In this document: one piece after another, positions 17,531-62,572 of the stretch
How positions within the stretch are numbered: position 1 is the first letter of the stretch
How the letters are laid out: every line of letters starts with the position of its first letter
The notes under the pieces: model-generated
What the model saw: only the letters and a program-made list of their open reading frames with translations
The model's database searches: none
Told to the model about the DNA's origin: nothing
Made by a program: the position numbers and the translations under genes
Assembly (NCBI RefSeq): GCF_045679555.1
Contig: NC_092115.1
Span: 39,011,228 to 39,075,227, forward strand
Direction: 5' to 3'
Source: Salvelinus alpinus
Lineage: Eukaryota; Chordata; Actinopteri; Salmoniformes; Salmonidae
Length of the DNA stretch: 64,000 bases

Positions 17531-18168
17531 AGTTCCTCCATGGCCTCCATACTCACCAGACATGTCACCCATTGAACACGTCTGGGATGTTCTGGATCGA
17601 CATGTACGACAGCGGGTTCCAGTTCCTCCATGGCCTCCATACTCACCAGACATGTCACCCATTGATCACGTCTGGGATGTTCTGGATCGACATGTACGAC
17701 AGCGGGTTCCAGTTCCTCCATGGCCTGAGTCCTCACCAGACATGTCACCCATTGAGCACGTCTGGGATGTTCTGGATTGACATGTACGACAGCGGGTTCC
17801 AGTTCCTCCATGGCCTGCATACTCACCAGACATGTCACCCATTGAACAGCGTCTGGGATGTTCTTGGATCGACATGCTATCCAGACAGCGGGTTCCAGTT
17901 CCTCCATGGCCTGCATACTCACCAGACATGTCACCCATTGAACACGTCTGGGATGTTCTGGATCGACATGTACGACAGCGGGTTCCAGTTCCTCCATGGC
18001 CTGAGTACTCACCAGACATGTCACCCATTGAACACGTCTGGGATGTTCTGGATCGACATGTACGACAGCGGGTTCCAGTTCCTCCATGGCCTGCGTACTC
18101 ACCAGACATGTCACCCATTGAGCAATTCTGGGATGTTCTGGATCGACGGCATGGAAGAGCACCAGTAA
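17531..18168 (+). repeat. 90-bp minisatellite made from a Tc1 transposase catalytic segment (7 copies)
   Basis: AGTTCCTCCATGG recurs at 17531, 17621, 17711, 17801, 17897, 17987 and 18077. The unit is 90 bp (one copy is 96) and encodes VPVPPWPPYSPDMSPIEHVW plus DVLDRHVRQR, the stretch around the last catalytic acidic residue of Tc1 transposases. All frames stay open because 90 is a multiple of three, hence overlapping ORFs up to 233 codons on both strands. Confidence 0.93.
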
Positions 18169-18820
18169 GCCAGTGACTCAGCCCCTGTAATAGGGTTAGA
18201 GGCAGAGAATCCCAGTGGAGAGAGGGGAACCGGCCAGGCAGAGAAAGCAAGAGCGGTTCGTTACTCCAGAGCCTTTCCGTTCACCTTCACACTCCTGGGC
18301 CAGACTACACTCAATCATATGACCCACTGAAGAGATGAGTCTTCAGTAAAGACTTAAAGATTGAGACCGAGTCTGCATCTCTCACATGGGTAGGCAGACC
18401 ATTCCATAAAAATTGAGCTCTATAGGAGAAAGCCCTGCCTCCAGCTGTTTGCTTAGAAATTCTAGGGACAATTAGGAGGCCTGCGTCTTGTGACCGTAGC
18501 GTACGTGTAGGTATGTACGGCAGGACCAAATTGGAAAGATAGTTAGGAGCAAGCCCATGTAATGCTTTGTAGGTTAGCAGTAAAACCTTGAAATCAGCCC
18601 TTGCCTTAACAGGAAGCCAGTGTAGGGAGGCTAGCACTGGAGTAATATGATACTTTTTTTTGGTTCTAGACAGGATTCTAGCAGCCGTATTTAGCACTAA
18701 CTGAAGTTTATTTAGTGCTTTATCCGGGTAGCCGGAAAGTAGAGCATTGCCGTAGTCTAACCTAGAAGTAACAAAAGCATGGATACATTTTTCTGCATCA
18801 ATTTTGGACAGAAAGTTTCA

Positions 18821-20708
<1,888 letters not shown>

Positions 20709-20871
20709 GTGAATATTAAAATCACCAAAATTAGAATATTATCTGCTATGACTACAAGGTCCGATAGGAATTCAGGGAACTCAGTGAGGAACGCTGTATA
20801 TGGCCCAGGAGGCCTGTAAACAGTAGCTATAAAAAGTGATTGAGTAGGCTACATAGATTTCATGACTAGAA

Positions 20872-21065
20872 ACCCCACCTCTTTAAGGAATACCTAGGAT
20901 AGGATAAAGTAATCCTTCTAACCCCCCCCCCCCCCCTTAAAAGAGTTAGATGCACTATTGTAAAGTGGTTGTTCCACTGGATATCATAAGGTGAATGCAC
21001 CAATTTGTAAGTCGCTCTGGATAAGAGCGTCTGCTAAATGACTTAAATGTAATGTAAATGTAGAA
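20872..21065 (+). mobile_element. SINE with L2-like tail inserted into the LINE
   Basis: Flanked by near-identical 24-bp copies GCTACATAGATTTCATGACT... (20848-20871) and GCTACATAAATTTCATGACT... (21066-21089), a target site duplication. The tail GTCGCTCTGGATAAGAGCGT and TGCTAAATGACTTAAATG is shared by many salmonid retroposons. It contains a poly-C run at 20921-20937. Confidence 0.8.
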
Positions 21066-21066
21066 G

Positions 21067-21579
21067 CTACATAAATTTCATGACTAGAAGCTCTAAAGAC
21101 AAAAACGCCTGTTTTTGTTTTGTAAATTGAAATTTGCTATCGTAAATGTTAGCAACACCTCCGCCTTTGCGGGATGCACGGGGGATATGGTCACTAGTGT
21201 AACCAGGAGGTGAGGCCTCATTTAACACAGTAAATTCATCAGGCTTAAGCCATGTTTCAGTCAGGCCAATCACATCAAGATTATGATCAGTGATTAGTTC
21301 ATTGACTATAACTGCCTTTGAAGTGAGGGATCTAACATTAAGTAGCCCTATTTTGAGATGTGAGGTATCACGATCTCTTTCAATAATGGCAGGAATGGAG
21401 GAGGTCTTTCTTCTAGTGAGATTGCTAAGGCGAACACCGCCATGTTTAGTTTTGCCCAACCTAGGTCGAGGCACAGACACGGTCTCCATGGGGATAGCTG
21501 AGCTGACTACACTGACTGTGCTAGTGGCAGACTCCACTAAGCTGGCAGGCTGGCTAACAGCCTGCTGCCTGGCCTGCAC
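21067..21579 (-). pseudogene. LINE endonuclease domain fragment
   Basis: APE-type endonuclease start: KIGLLNVRSLTSKAVIVNEL, then LDVIGLTETWLKPDEFT and SRKGGGVANIYDSKF. The reading stops at 21067, where the SINE inserted. The catalytic glutamate of the TETWL motif is present. Confidence 0.8.
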
Positions 21580-21723
21580 CCTATTTCATTGTGGAACTAG
21601 AGGAGTTAGAGCCCTGTCTATGTTGGTAGATAAGATGAGAGCACCCCTCCAGCTAGGATGAGTCTGAAGGTGTGCGTGAATGTGTTATGTGTTATTATTG
21701 GGGTCAGAGAATGACAGCTTACC

Positions 21724-21897
21724 ACAGGAGGTTGGTGGCACCTTAATTGGGGAGGACGGGCTCGTGGTAATGGCTGGAGCAGAATCTGTCGAATGGTATT
21801 AAATACATCAAACATATGGTTTCCATGTGTTTGATGCCATTCCATTCTCTCCATTCCGGCCATTGTTATGAGCCGTTTACCCCTAAGCAGCCTCTGG
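21724..21897 (+). repeat. About 175-bp dispersed salmonid repeat, second copy
   Basis: Starts AGGAGGTTGGTGGCACCTTA and ends CCCCTAAGCAGCCTCTGG, matching 17167-17345 in the same orientation. Confidence 0.7.
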
Positions 21898-22169
21898 TGC
21901 AGCTTATATACCCATTTCAGACAGAAGTATATTACCTGTAAAATTGTAACTTTCAAACAGCCTATTATTTACCACTTTCTTGCAGGCAGGAAACCTGCCT
22001 GTTTGGCCCTGTCCGGGGGTATCGTCGGACGAAGCCCCAGTGTCTCCCGACGCCTCCTGTCTCAGCCTCCAGTATTTATGGAGTATTTCTCCTGTCTTAT
22101 CTGGTGTCCTGTGTGAATTTAAGTATGCTCTCTCTCTCCTTTTCTCTCTCTCTCTTTCTTTCTTTCTCT

Positions 22170-22740
22170 CGGAGGACCTGAGCCCTAGGACCATGCCTCA
22201 GGACCAACTGGCCTGATGACTCCTTGCTGTCCCCAGTCCACCTGGTCGTGCTGCTGCTCCAGTTTCAACTGTTCTGCCTGCGGCTATGGAAACCTGACTT
22301 GTTCACCGGACGTGCTATCTTGTCCCAGACCTGCTGTTTTCAACTCTCTAGAGACAGCAGGAGCGGTAGAGATACTCTGAATGATCGGCTATGAAAAGCC
22401 AACTGACATTTACTCCTGAAGTGCTGACCTGTTGCACCCTCTACAACCACTGTGATTATTATTATTTGACTCTGCTGGTCATCTATGAACATTTGAACAT
22501 CTTGGCCATGTTCTGTTATAATCTCCACCCGGCACAGCCAGAAGAGGACTGGCCACCCCTCATAGCCTGGATCCTCTCTAGGTTTCTTCCTAGGTTCCGG
22601 CCTTTCTAGGGAGTTTTTCCCAGCCACCGTGCTTCTACACCTGCATTTCTTGCTGTTTGGGGTTCTAGGCTGGGTTTCTGTACAGCACTTTGTGACATCA
22701 GCTGATGTAAGAAGGGCTTTATAAATACATTTGATTGATA
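22170..22740 (+). mobile_element. L2-like LINE 3' end
   Basis: About 570 bp ending GGGCTTTATAAATACATTTG followed by ATTGATA. It includes GTTCCGGCCTTTCTAGGGAG and TGTGACATCAGCTGATGTAA, a typical fish L2 3' UTR. The 5' part is absent, as expected of truncated retroposition. Confidence 0.75.
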
Positions 22741-23043
22741 TACCCTTTTTCATACATATCAGAGGGTGGCAAATTGGCAAATTGGGAAGGGTGGGGTGTT
22801 GTTAAACCACATAAATATACCACATCCATGTTCTCCTTTTGGTAGGTAATTTCATTATTAAACATGCAATGAACTACACAGAGGATAAAGTACACTGTGC
22901 ATTCAGTACCACGGACAGAACTCTTGTTATGCATCTTGTTATACATCTGTGAAAATGTAGGAATCATCACTAGGTCTTTAGGTGGATTTTATTTGACCAT
23001 GTTTTTTACCCCCTACCCCTTTCAGAGTGTTTTTTTAAATGTA

Positions 23044-23282
23044 TTTTTAAAATGTAACCTTTATTCAACTAGGCAAGTCAGTTAAGAACAAATTCTTATT
23101 TACAATGACAACCTACCCCGGCCAAACCCAGACAACGCTGGGCCAATTGTGCACCGCCCTATGGGACTCCCAATCATGACCAGATGTGATACAGCCTGGA
23201 TTCAAACCAGGGACTTTAGTGACTCCTCTTGCACTGAGATGCAGTGCCTTAGACTGCTGCACCACTCGGGAGCCACTCAGGA
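23044..23282 (-). mobile_element. HpaI-type tRNA-derived SINE
   Basis: Read on the minus strand it starts with a tRNA-like head near 23274 and ends at 23044 with the tail AACTGACTTGCCTAGTTGAA. The plus strand shows AGTTAAGAACAAATTCTTAT and GGGCCAATTGTGCACCGCCC. This is a diagnostic salmonid SINE. Confidence 0.85.
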
Positions 23283-23311
23283 GATATACAAAAAGCTGGT
23301 ATAAAAATGTA

Positions 23312-23395
23312 GGCGTGGTTAATTAGTGGGATTTTGGTCTGTGTATGAAAGGGATAAGTGATACACAGACCAAAATCCCACTAATTTACCATGCC
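23312..23395. repeat. Long perfect hairpin (inverted repeat)
   Basis: Arms 23323-23345 and 23362-23384 are 23-bp perfect inverse copies (TTAGTGGGATTTTGGTCTGT...) around a 16-nt spacer. The pairing extends outward 11 more bases on each side with two mismatches. Confidence 0.9.
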
Positions 23396-24880
23396 TGTTA
23401 TGTTCTACCAGTTTACAAATTGCAAAGGGAAACCCAGCTGCGAGCTGCCCAGTGATGCAAGCCTACCAGACAAGCTAAATGCCTTCTATGCTCGCTTCGA
23501 GACAAGCAACACTGAACCATGCATGAGAGCACCAGCTGTTCTGGATCACTGCGGGATCACAATCTCCGTAGCCGATGTGATTACAAAGGAAGACCCAGCC
23601 GTGATCTGATGTGAGGCTCGCCAACGACCCAAAATATTGGGAGATCTTGCTCTCCGAAGCCGACTTGAGTTTTTAATTAGGTCAACATCCACAAGGCCGA
23701 TGGTATTCAAGGGCGTGCTCTCAGAGAATGCGCAGAACACCTGGCAGGTATATTCACAGTCATTTTCAACCCCTCCCTTGACCACCATAATTTCTGTTCC
23801 CAGGAACTCAAAGGCTTCATGCCATAATGACTACCACCCTGTAGCACTCACATCTGTAATTATGAAGTGCTTTGAGAGGCTGGTTATGGCAACCCTTAGC
23901 CTACAATTTCCACTCCCCCCCCCATCCGTCTGTTTAAGATAGAGCATGGGCTGCATCTCAATCCACCGTATCTGACGATATCGTCGTTCTTCATCTGCGG
24001 TAAAAGGTGGCAGAGCTAGAGCGTAGTTTGTCAGACCATGAGACATCCCGAAATGTCTGTAGCGTTCGAACGGTTTGGGCTACACACTAATATAGCTTAG
24101 GACCCTGGGACAGGAATGCCTCCCTCTGCAACTGGATCCTGGACTTCCTGACGGGCCCAGGTGGTGAGGGTAGGCAACATAACCTCTGCCATGCTGACCC
24201 TCAACACGGAGGCCCCACGGGGGTGTAGGCTTAGTCCCCTCCTGTACTCCCTGTTCACCCATGAGTTCGTCGTCGCTCACGACTCCAACACCATCATTAA
24301 GTTTGCTGACGACACGATGGTGGTAGGCCTGATCACTAACAAAGATGAGACAGCCTATATTGGGAGGAGGTCAGGGACCTGGCAGTGTGGTTCCAATGTC
24401 AGCAAGACAAAGGAGCTGATCGTGGACTACAGGAAATGGAGGGTCGAGCATGTACACATTCACATTGACCGGGCTGTAGTGGAACTGGCTGAGAGCTTCA
24501 AGTTCCTCGGTGTCCATATCACCGGATCTATCATGGTCCATACACACCAACAAAGTTGTGAAGAGGGCACAACAACACCTCTTCCCCCTCAGGATGCTGA
24601 AAGGATTTAGCATGGGCGTTCAGATCCTCAAAAAGTTCTACATCTGCGCTATTGAAGGCATCTTGACTGGCTGCATCACTGCTTGGTATGGCAACTGCTT
24701 GGCATCCGACCTCAAGGGCACTGCAGAGCCCTCAGATCCTCAAAAAGTTCTACATCTGCACCATTGAAGGCATCTTGACTGGCTGCATCACTGCTTGGTA
24801 TGGCATGTGCTGGGCATCCGACCGCAAGGCGCTACAGAGGGTAAGGATCTCTCATGGCCCATACACACCAACCTAAAATA
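23391..24880 (+). pseudogene. Degenerate non-LTR retrotransposon reverse transcriptase
   Basis: Fragments in order: LPDKLNAFYARFETSN (23460), DYHPVALTSVIMKCFERLV (23830), RGCRLSPLLYSLFTHEF and IIKFADDTMVVGLI (24200-24340, catalytic FADD), KELIVDYRK, KFLGVHI and ILTGCITAWYGN (24660). Frameshifts and gaps separate them. It belongs to a fish LINE clade different from the element at 18-21 kb. Confidence 0.8.
24621..24844 (+). repeat. 112-bp tandem duplication inside the LINE remnant
   Basis: CAGATCCTCAAAAAGTTCTA starts at 24621 and again at 24733, and both copies continue through CATCTTGACTGGCTGCATCA. The second copy has diverged slightly. It duplicates the ILTGCITAWYG segment. Confidence 0.85.
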
Positions 24881-25014
24881 GTTAAATAGTTAACCAAATA
24901 GCTACCCGGACTACCTGCATTGACCCATTTTGCATCAACCTTTTTAGCTCATCAAATACGCTGCTGCTACTGTCTATTATCTATCCTGTTGCCTAGTCAC
25001 TTTATTCTAGGTTA

Positions 25015-25748
25015 TACAGTGTATTCGGAAAGTATTCAGACCCCTTGACTTTTTCCACATGATGTTACGTTACAACCTTGTTCTAAAATGGATTAAATAG
25101 TTTTTTCCCCCTCATCAATCTACACACAATACCCCATAATGAAACACAGGCAAAACATTTTTAGAAATGTATTCAGACCCATTTTTTGTATTTCACCCCC
25201 TTTTTCGATCTTGTCTCATCGCTGCAACTCCCCAACAGGCTCGGGAAAGGCGACCTGCCAAACCGCGCTTCTTAACACCCACCCACTTAACCCAGAAGCC
25301 AGCTGCACCAATGTGTTGGAGGCAACACAGTTCAACTGATGACCAAAGTCAGCCTGCAATTGCCCAGCCCGCCACAAGAGCGCAATGAGCCAAGTAAAGC
25401 CACCCAAGCCAAACCCTCCCCTAACCCAGACAATTGTGCACCACCCTATGGGACTCCTGGTCACGACCGGTTGTGACACAGCCTGGGGTCTGTAGTGACG
25501 CCTCAAGCACTGCAATGCAGTGCCTTAGGCCACTGCGCCACTCAGGAGACTGTATTCAGACCCTTTACTCAATACTTTGTTGAAGCACCTTTGGCAGCGA
25601 TTACAGCCTTGAATCTTCTTGGGTATGACGCTACAAGCTTGGCACACATGTATTCGGGGAGTTTCTCCCGTTCTTCTCTGCAGATCCTCTCAAGCTCTGT
25701 CAGGTCGGATGGGGAGTGTCGCTGCACAGCTATTTTCAGGTCTCTCTA
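25015..25748 (-). mobile_element. Tc1/mariner element half, interrupted by a SINE
   Basis: The left terminus TACAGTGTATTCGGAAAGTA is the inverse of the end seen at 896. After the SINE insert, 25552-25748 continues the same element (AGCACCTTTGGCAGCGATTA). It is truncated on the right and has no intact transposase. Confidence 0.85.
25184..25551 (-). mobile_element. tRNA-derived SINE inserted into the Tc1 half
   Basis: In reverse it matches the SINE at 3675-4333 (ACAATTGTGCACCACCCTAT, GTGACACAGCCTGGGGTCTG, CACTGCGCCACTCAGGAG). The flanks both read GTATTCAGACCC (about 25168-25180 and 25552-25563), a 12-bp target duplication. Confidence 0.8.
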
Positions 25749-25759
25749 GAGATATAGCC

Positions 25760-26140
25760 AAGTTATCGTTACTCATTGTGTATTTATTATAACTTTTATT
25801 ATTATTACGTGTTATTACTTTTCTATTATTTCTCTATTTTCTTTCTCTCTACATTGTTGGGAAGGGCCCGTAAGTAAGTATTTCACTGTTAGTCTACACC
25901 TGTTGTTTACGAAGCATGTGACGAACACAATTTGATTTGGCAGGTAAATTCATTAACCCTTCCATTGTTTAACACCTCCTTCATTTGAACTGCAAACAGC
26001 ACCCATGATGGTAAATAAGGGGCTGTTTGAAAGGGGGTCATATAAACATTGCCTTATATTTTTTTTACAGGTAACATACCCATTTCAGACAGAAAATGTG
26101 GTATCTGTCTGCTCTCTCTCTCTCTGTATCTCTGTCTCCG

Positions 26141-26174
<34 letters not shown>

Positions 26175-27255
26175 TCGCTCTACTGCCTCCTCCATATTCA
26201 TTAGTTATTATTGTTATTGCAGGCTTGGAACACCTGCTTCCAAATTACTGCTGTAATGACCAATTACAGTCCAGACTATATTAACACTTTCTACTGTGTG
26301 TGAGCTGCTGATAGGCTCTTTGGTTACCGTCAACATAGAACATTCAATGGAATTCCAAATCAACAATTGAAAAGTGGAATTCATTGTCAATGACAATGTT
26401 TCTGTTCTTGAATAGGAATCTCAATTCACTAGACATCTATATCTTCATTACTCTGATGTAGACATGTCAGAACTACACAGGGTTCCTTATTCGACAATCG
26501 GCACACTTGACTACCTCTGATTGACGCACGGTCTAGAGCCACCACCAGGGGGAGTCATGCCGCATCACGCCACTCAGATGGGTGGCTGACAGCCATAGTG
26601 AGCGGAGAGGAATAAAGGTGTAGGAGAGTAGGCTGATTAAAAGGAGAGGAGAGGAAGAGAGGTGAGGAGGCTGAGAGAAGATGGGGAGCTGTCAACAGCT
26701 CATCAAGCAGCGGTAGACAGCTGGGGCCAACCAAATCATTTCCCTGGGTGATTAGGTGTGTGTGTGTGATAGCATAAGGGCAATTGGGGTGATTACCACT
26801 GAGATTTTGGAGCTGGAGAGAACACTGTGGGTAGGACACAGAGGAGTGAAGTTTCCTTCAGAGGTACAGAGAGAAAGAGAAGTGAAAACGATAAGAGAGA
26901 ACTGGCTTCTGACTGTAAAGGAGGTCTTCTTTCTTCTAGATGAAGTTCATTTTGCAATATGCTGTCATGTGTCACTCTGGAATGAGGTGTGAGTCTATTT
27001 TGTGTGTGTATGTGTGTTTTCTGTACATTTATCAACATGTACAGCGGGGGCTTCAAACTCATTCCATGGAGGTCCTAGCATCCGCTGTCTTTTCCCCTTT
27101 CAATTAAGACCTAGACAAACAGGTGAGGGGAGTTCCTTACTAATCAGTGACCTTAATTCATCAACCAGGTACAAGGCAGGAGCGAAAACCTGTGGAATGA
27201 TGCAAATGTATACACACTCCTATCCAACCAGAAACAGTTGAAACAATAAGACACA
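25760..27255. other. Intergenic sequence with a CT-rich simple repeat and a possible MITE
   Basis: (CT)n lies at about 26113-26177. The stretch 27045-27200 (GGGGCTTCAAACTCATTCCA) resembles a dispersed fish DNA element. ACCCATTTCAGACAGAA at 26089 also occurs at 21918. No gene was recognised. Confidence 0.45.
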
Positions 27256-27273
27256 CTCTGTTTCTTAATAGAC

Positions 27274-27279
27274 TTTATT
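27274..27279 (-). terminator. Candidate gad1 polyadenylation signal AATAAA
   Basis: Exact AATAAA on the minus strand, about 1.8 kb beyond the stop codon, at the edge of the repeat-free block. It is the best candidate by position only. Confidence 0.4.
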
Positions 27280-29085
27280 GTAGCTGCACATTGCATGATT
27301 GTGAGTTAAAGTGCCTACTGTACCTTCCTAAAGACAATTCTCCCACTACGGCTTCATACACATTAAGATTGGTCACATGGTTGAGGTCACTGTGCAGTTT
27401 ACTTAGCTGGTCCCTACATACCATCAAGATATTCAGTCTATTTCTATAAACACATCATTCTTAAATTACTGCAATACACATCCATTTAAAATGGAAGAAA
27501 TAAAGAAGGATATTACTGTGCAAAGACACTAACTGAAACTCTTAGATTTTCCAATGAGTTCCCAAAACACTGAAGGTACAGTAAATACGTAACATAATAC
27601 ATATATAAGTAAGTATATTACATTTTTGTAATTCTATTTCTGTCAGACAGGAACAATCCTCTTTCTCTCCTTCTTTGAAGAGTACATTCCCCTCTCGATA
27701 GCCTTGTGCTTCTTGCTAGATGAAAGACTGGCAAGTTAACACCAGAGTTGACACCGAAGCCAGTAAGGTTGTTTCTCAATTGACACCATCAGTACCATAT
27801 ATATGGCTCTTGGCATATGAATACATGTAAAATCTCCTTATAATCTTATAATAATGAAGTATCATACAGTCAATCTGATCACTGCAAAACATTCAGTCAG
27901 AGAGACACAATCACAGATACACACTATACAGATTGCACTGAGGATCAGGGTAATTAAGTAACGTATTTAGAATATCTTACATGTGATTTAGTGTATTTCT
28001 GCAATCTCAAGGGCTGTGGATTGCCGTACGTTCCCGATTCACTTTCTTTGGCTCACATATTCACTATAATATATTAATATATCATTGACTAATAACATTA
28101 TTAATCAAAACATACAGATTACATAGAGGCTATAGAATATACATAAAATATACATTTACAAATGGAGGAAAATACTTCACTTTTGAAACACTGGTAATGT
28201 CATAAATAACCCATATTTTAACTTCATATATATTTATAGTAATCATATTAGTATTTAAACATCTTCAAAAATGAAATACTGTTTGCTTGTTCCACACAGG
28301 CCAGGAGCCAGTGTTTTACACTCTGCAAGTATAATTTGCCTTTAGACACAGATCCAGGATCAGCTTACCCTCCCCAATACCTAAAATTAATAATATTAAC
28401 CATTAGGGAGAAAAACATAATACTGACCCTTGATCAGTAACTAGGGGCATTTTCAGCCAATAGTCAACACTAAGGTCATAGTTCAAAGGTCAATACAGCA
28501 TTATGTTACAGCATGGGATACATACACTGTTACACACACACACACCTTCTCCACAAAACACACACTGGAGATCAAGGTTTAACACTAGGAGAAAGGGTTG
28601 GTGCATCTGTCTCTAGAATTATATATATGCTGAGCGCAAGTGATGCATCGTGTATATCATAATATTCATATATCATAGTATATTGTATACTATATGTGCT
28701 CTCAGGCATTTCTTTGTTTTCACACACACGCGCATACACACACACACCGATGTAGAGGGTTTCCCTGTGTTACCTTACCTTACATAATTGAATCTACTGA
28801 AACTACTGTGCAACACAGACAAATGACTGCTTTACGGACTTGAACACACACACAACACAGTACTCTACTGCAAACACACACATACAAACATTAGTCAAAC
28901 TTTAGTATTGGAGTGTGCACCCATCATGCCATAAAAGCTGTGGTTTACACATCCTACCTACAGAGAGAATTGTTTAGGACAAATCAAGAACAGCTCCAAA
29001 ATTCTGTCAGAGCCCGATTAGTGTGGTCACAGGTAAAACATTGAACACTGCAGTGCCGGGCCTCCGGCTACTGTGTTGGCGCTAT
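27274..29085 (-). other. gad1: Probable gad1 3' untranslated region
   Basis: About 1.8 kb of AT-rich sequence without recognised repeats follows the gad1 stop. A consensus poly(A) signal (AATAAA on the minus strand) lies at 27274-27279, and transposon-like sequence resumes beyond it. Vertebrate GAD1 has a long 3' UTR, so this extent is plausible, but the real cleavage site cannot be seen. Confidence 0.5.

Positions 29086-62572
<33,487 letters not shown>

Larger units (their letters stand above)
16715..18168 (+). mobile_element. Tc1/mariner element remnant with internally amplified transposase segment
   Basis: The left terminus TACACTGAACAAAAATATAA is of the same family as 6077-7527. The transposase start MPQMSQVLRERAISMLTAGM is at about 17013. 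A dispersed repeat interrupts it at 17167-17342. The distal coding part FQHDNARPRVTRI follows, and then the PPWPPYSPDMSPIEHVWDVL region is repeated seven times. The right end is lost where a LINE begins at about 18172. Confidence 0.85.

Noticed and set aside
17467-18250. Overlapping ORFs of 194-233 codons on both strands
   Set aside because: They are translations of the 90-bp transposase-derived tandem repeat in different frames.
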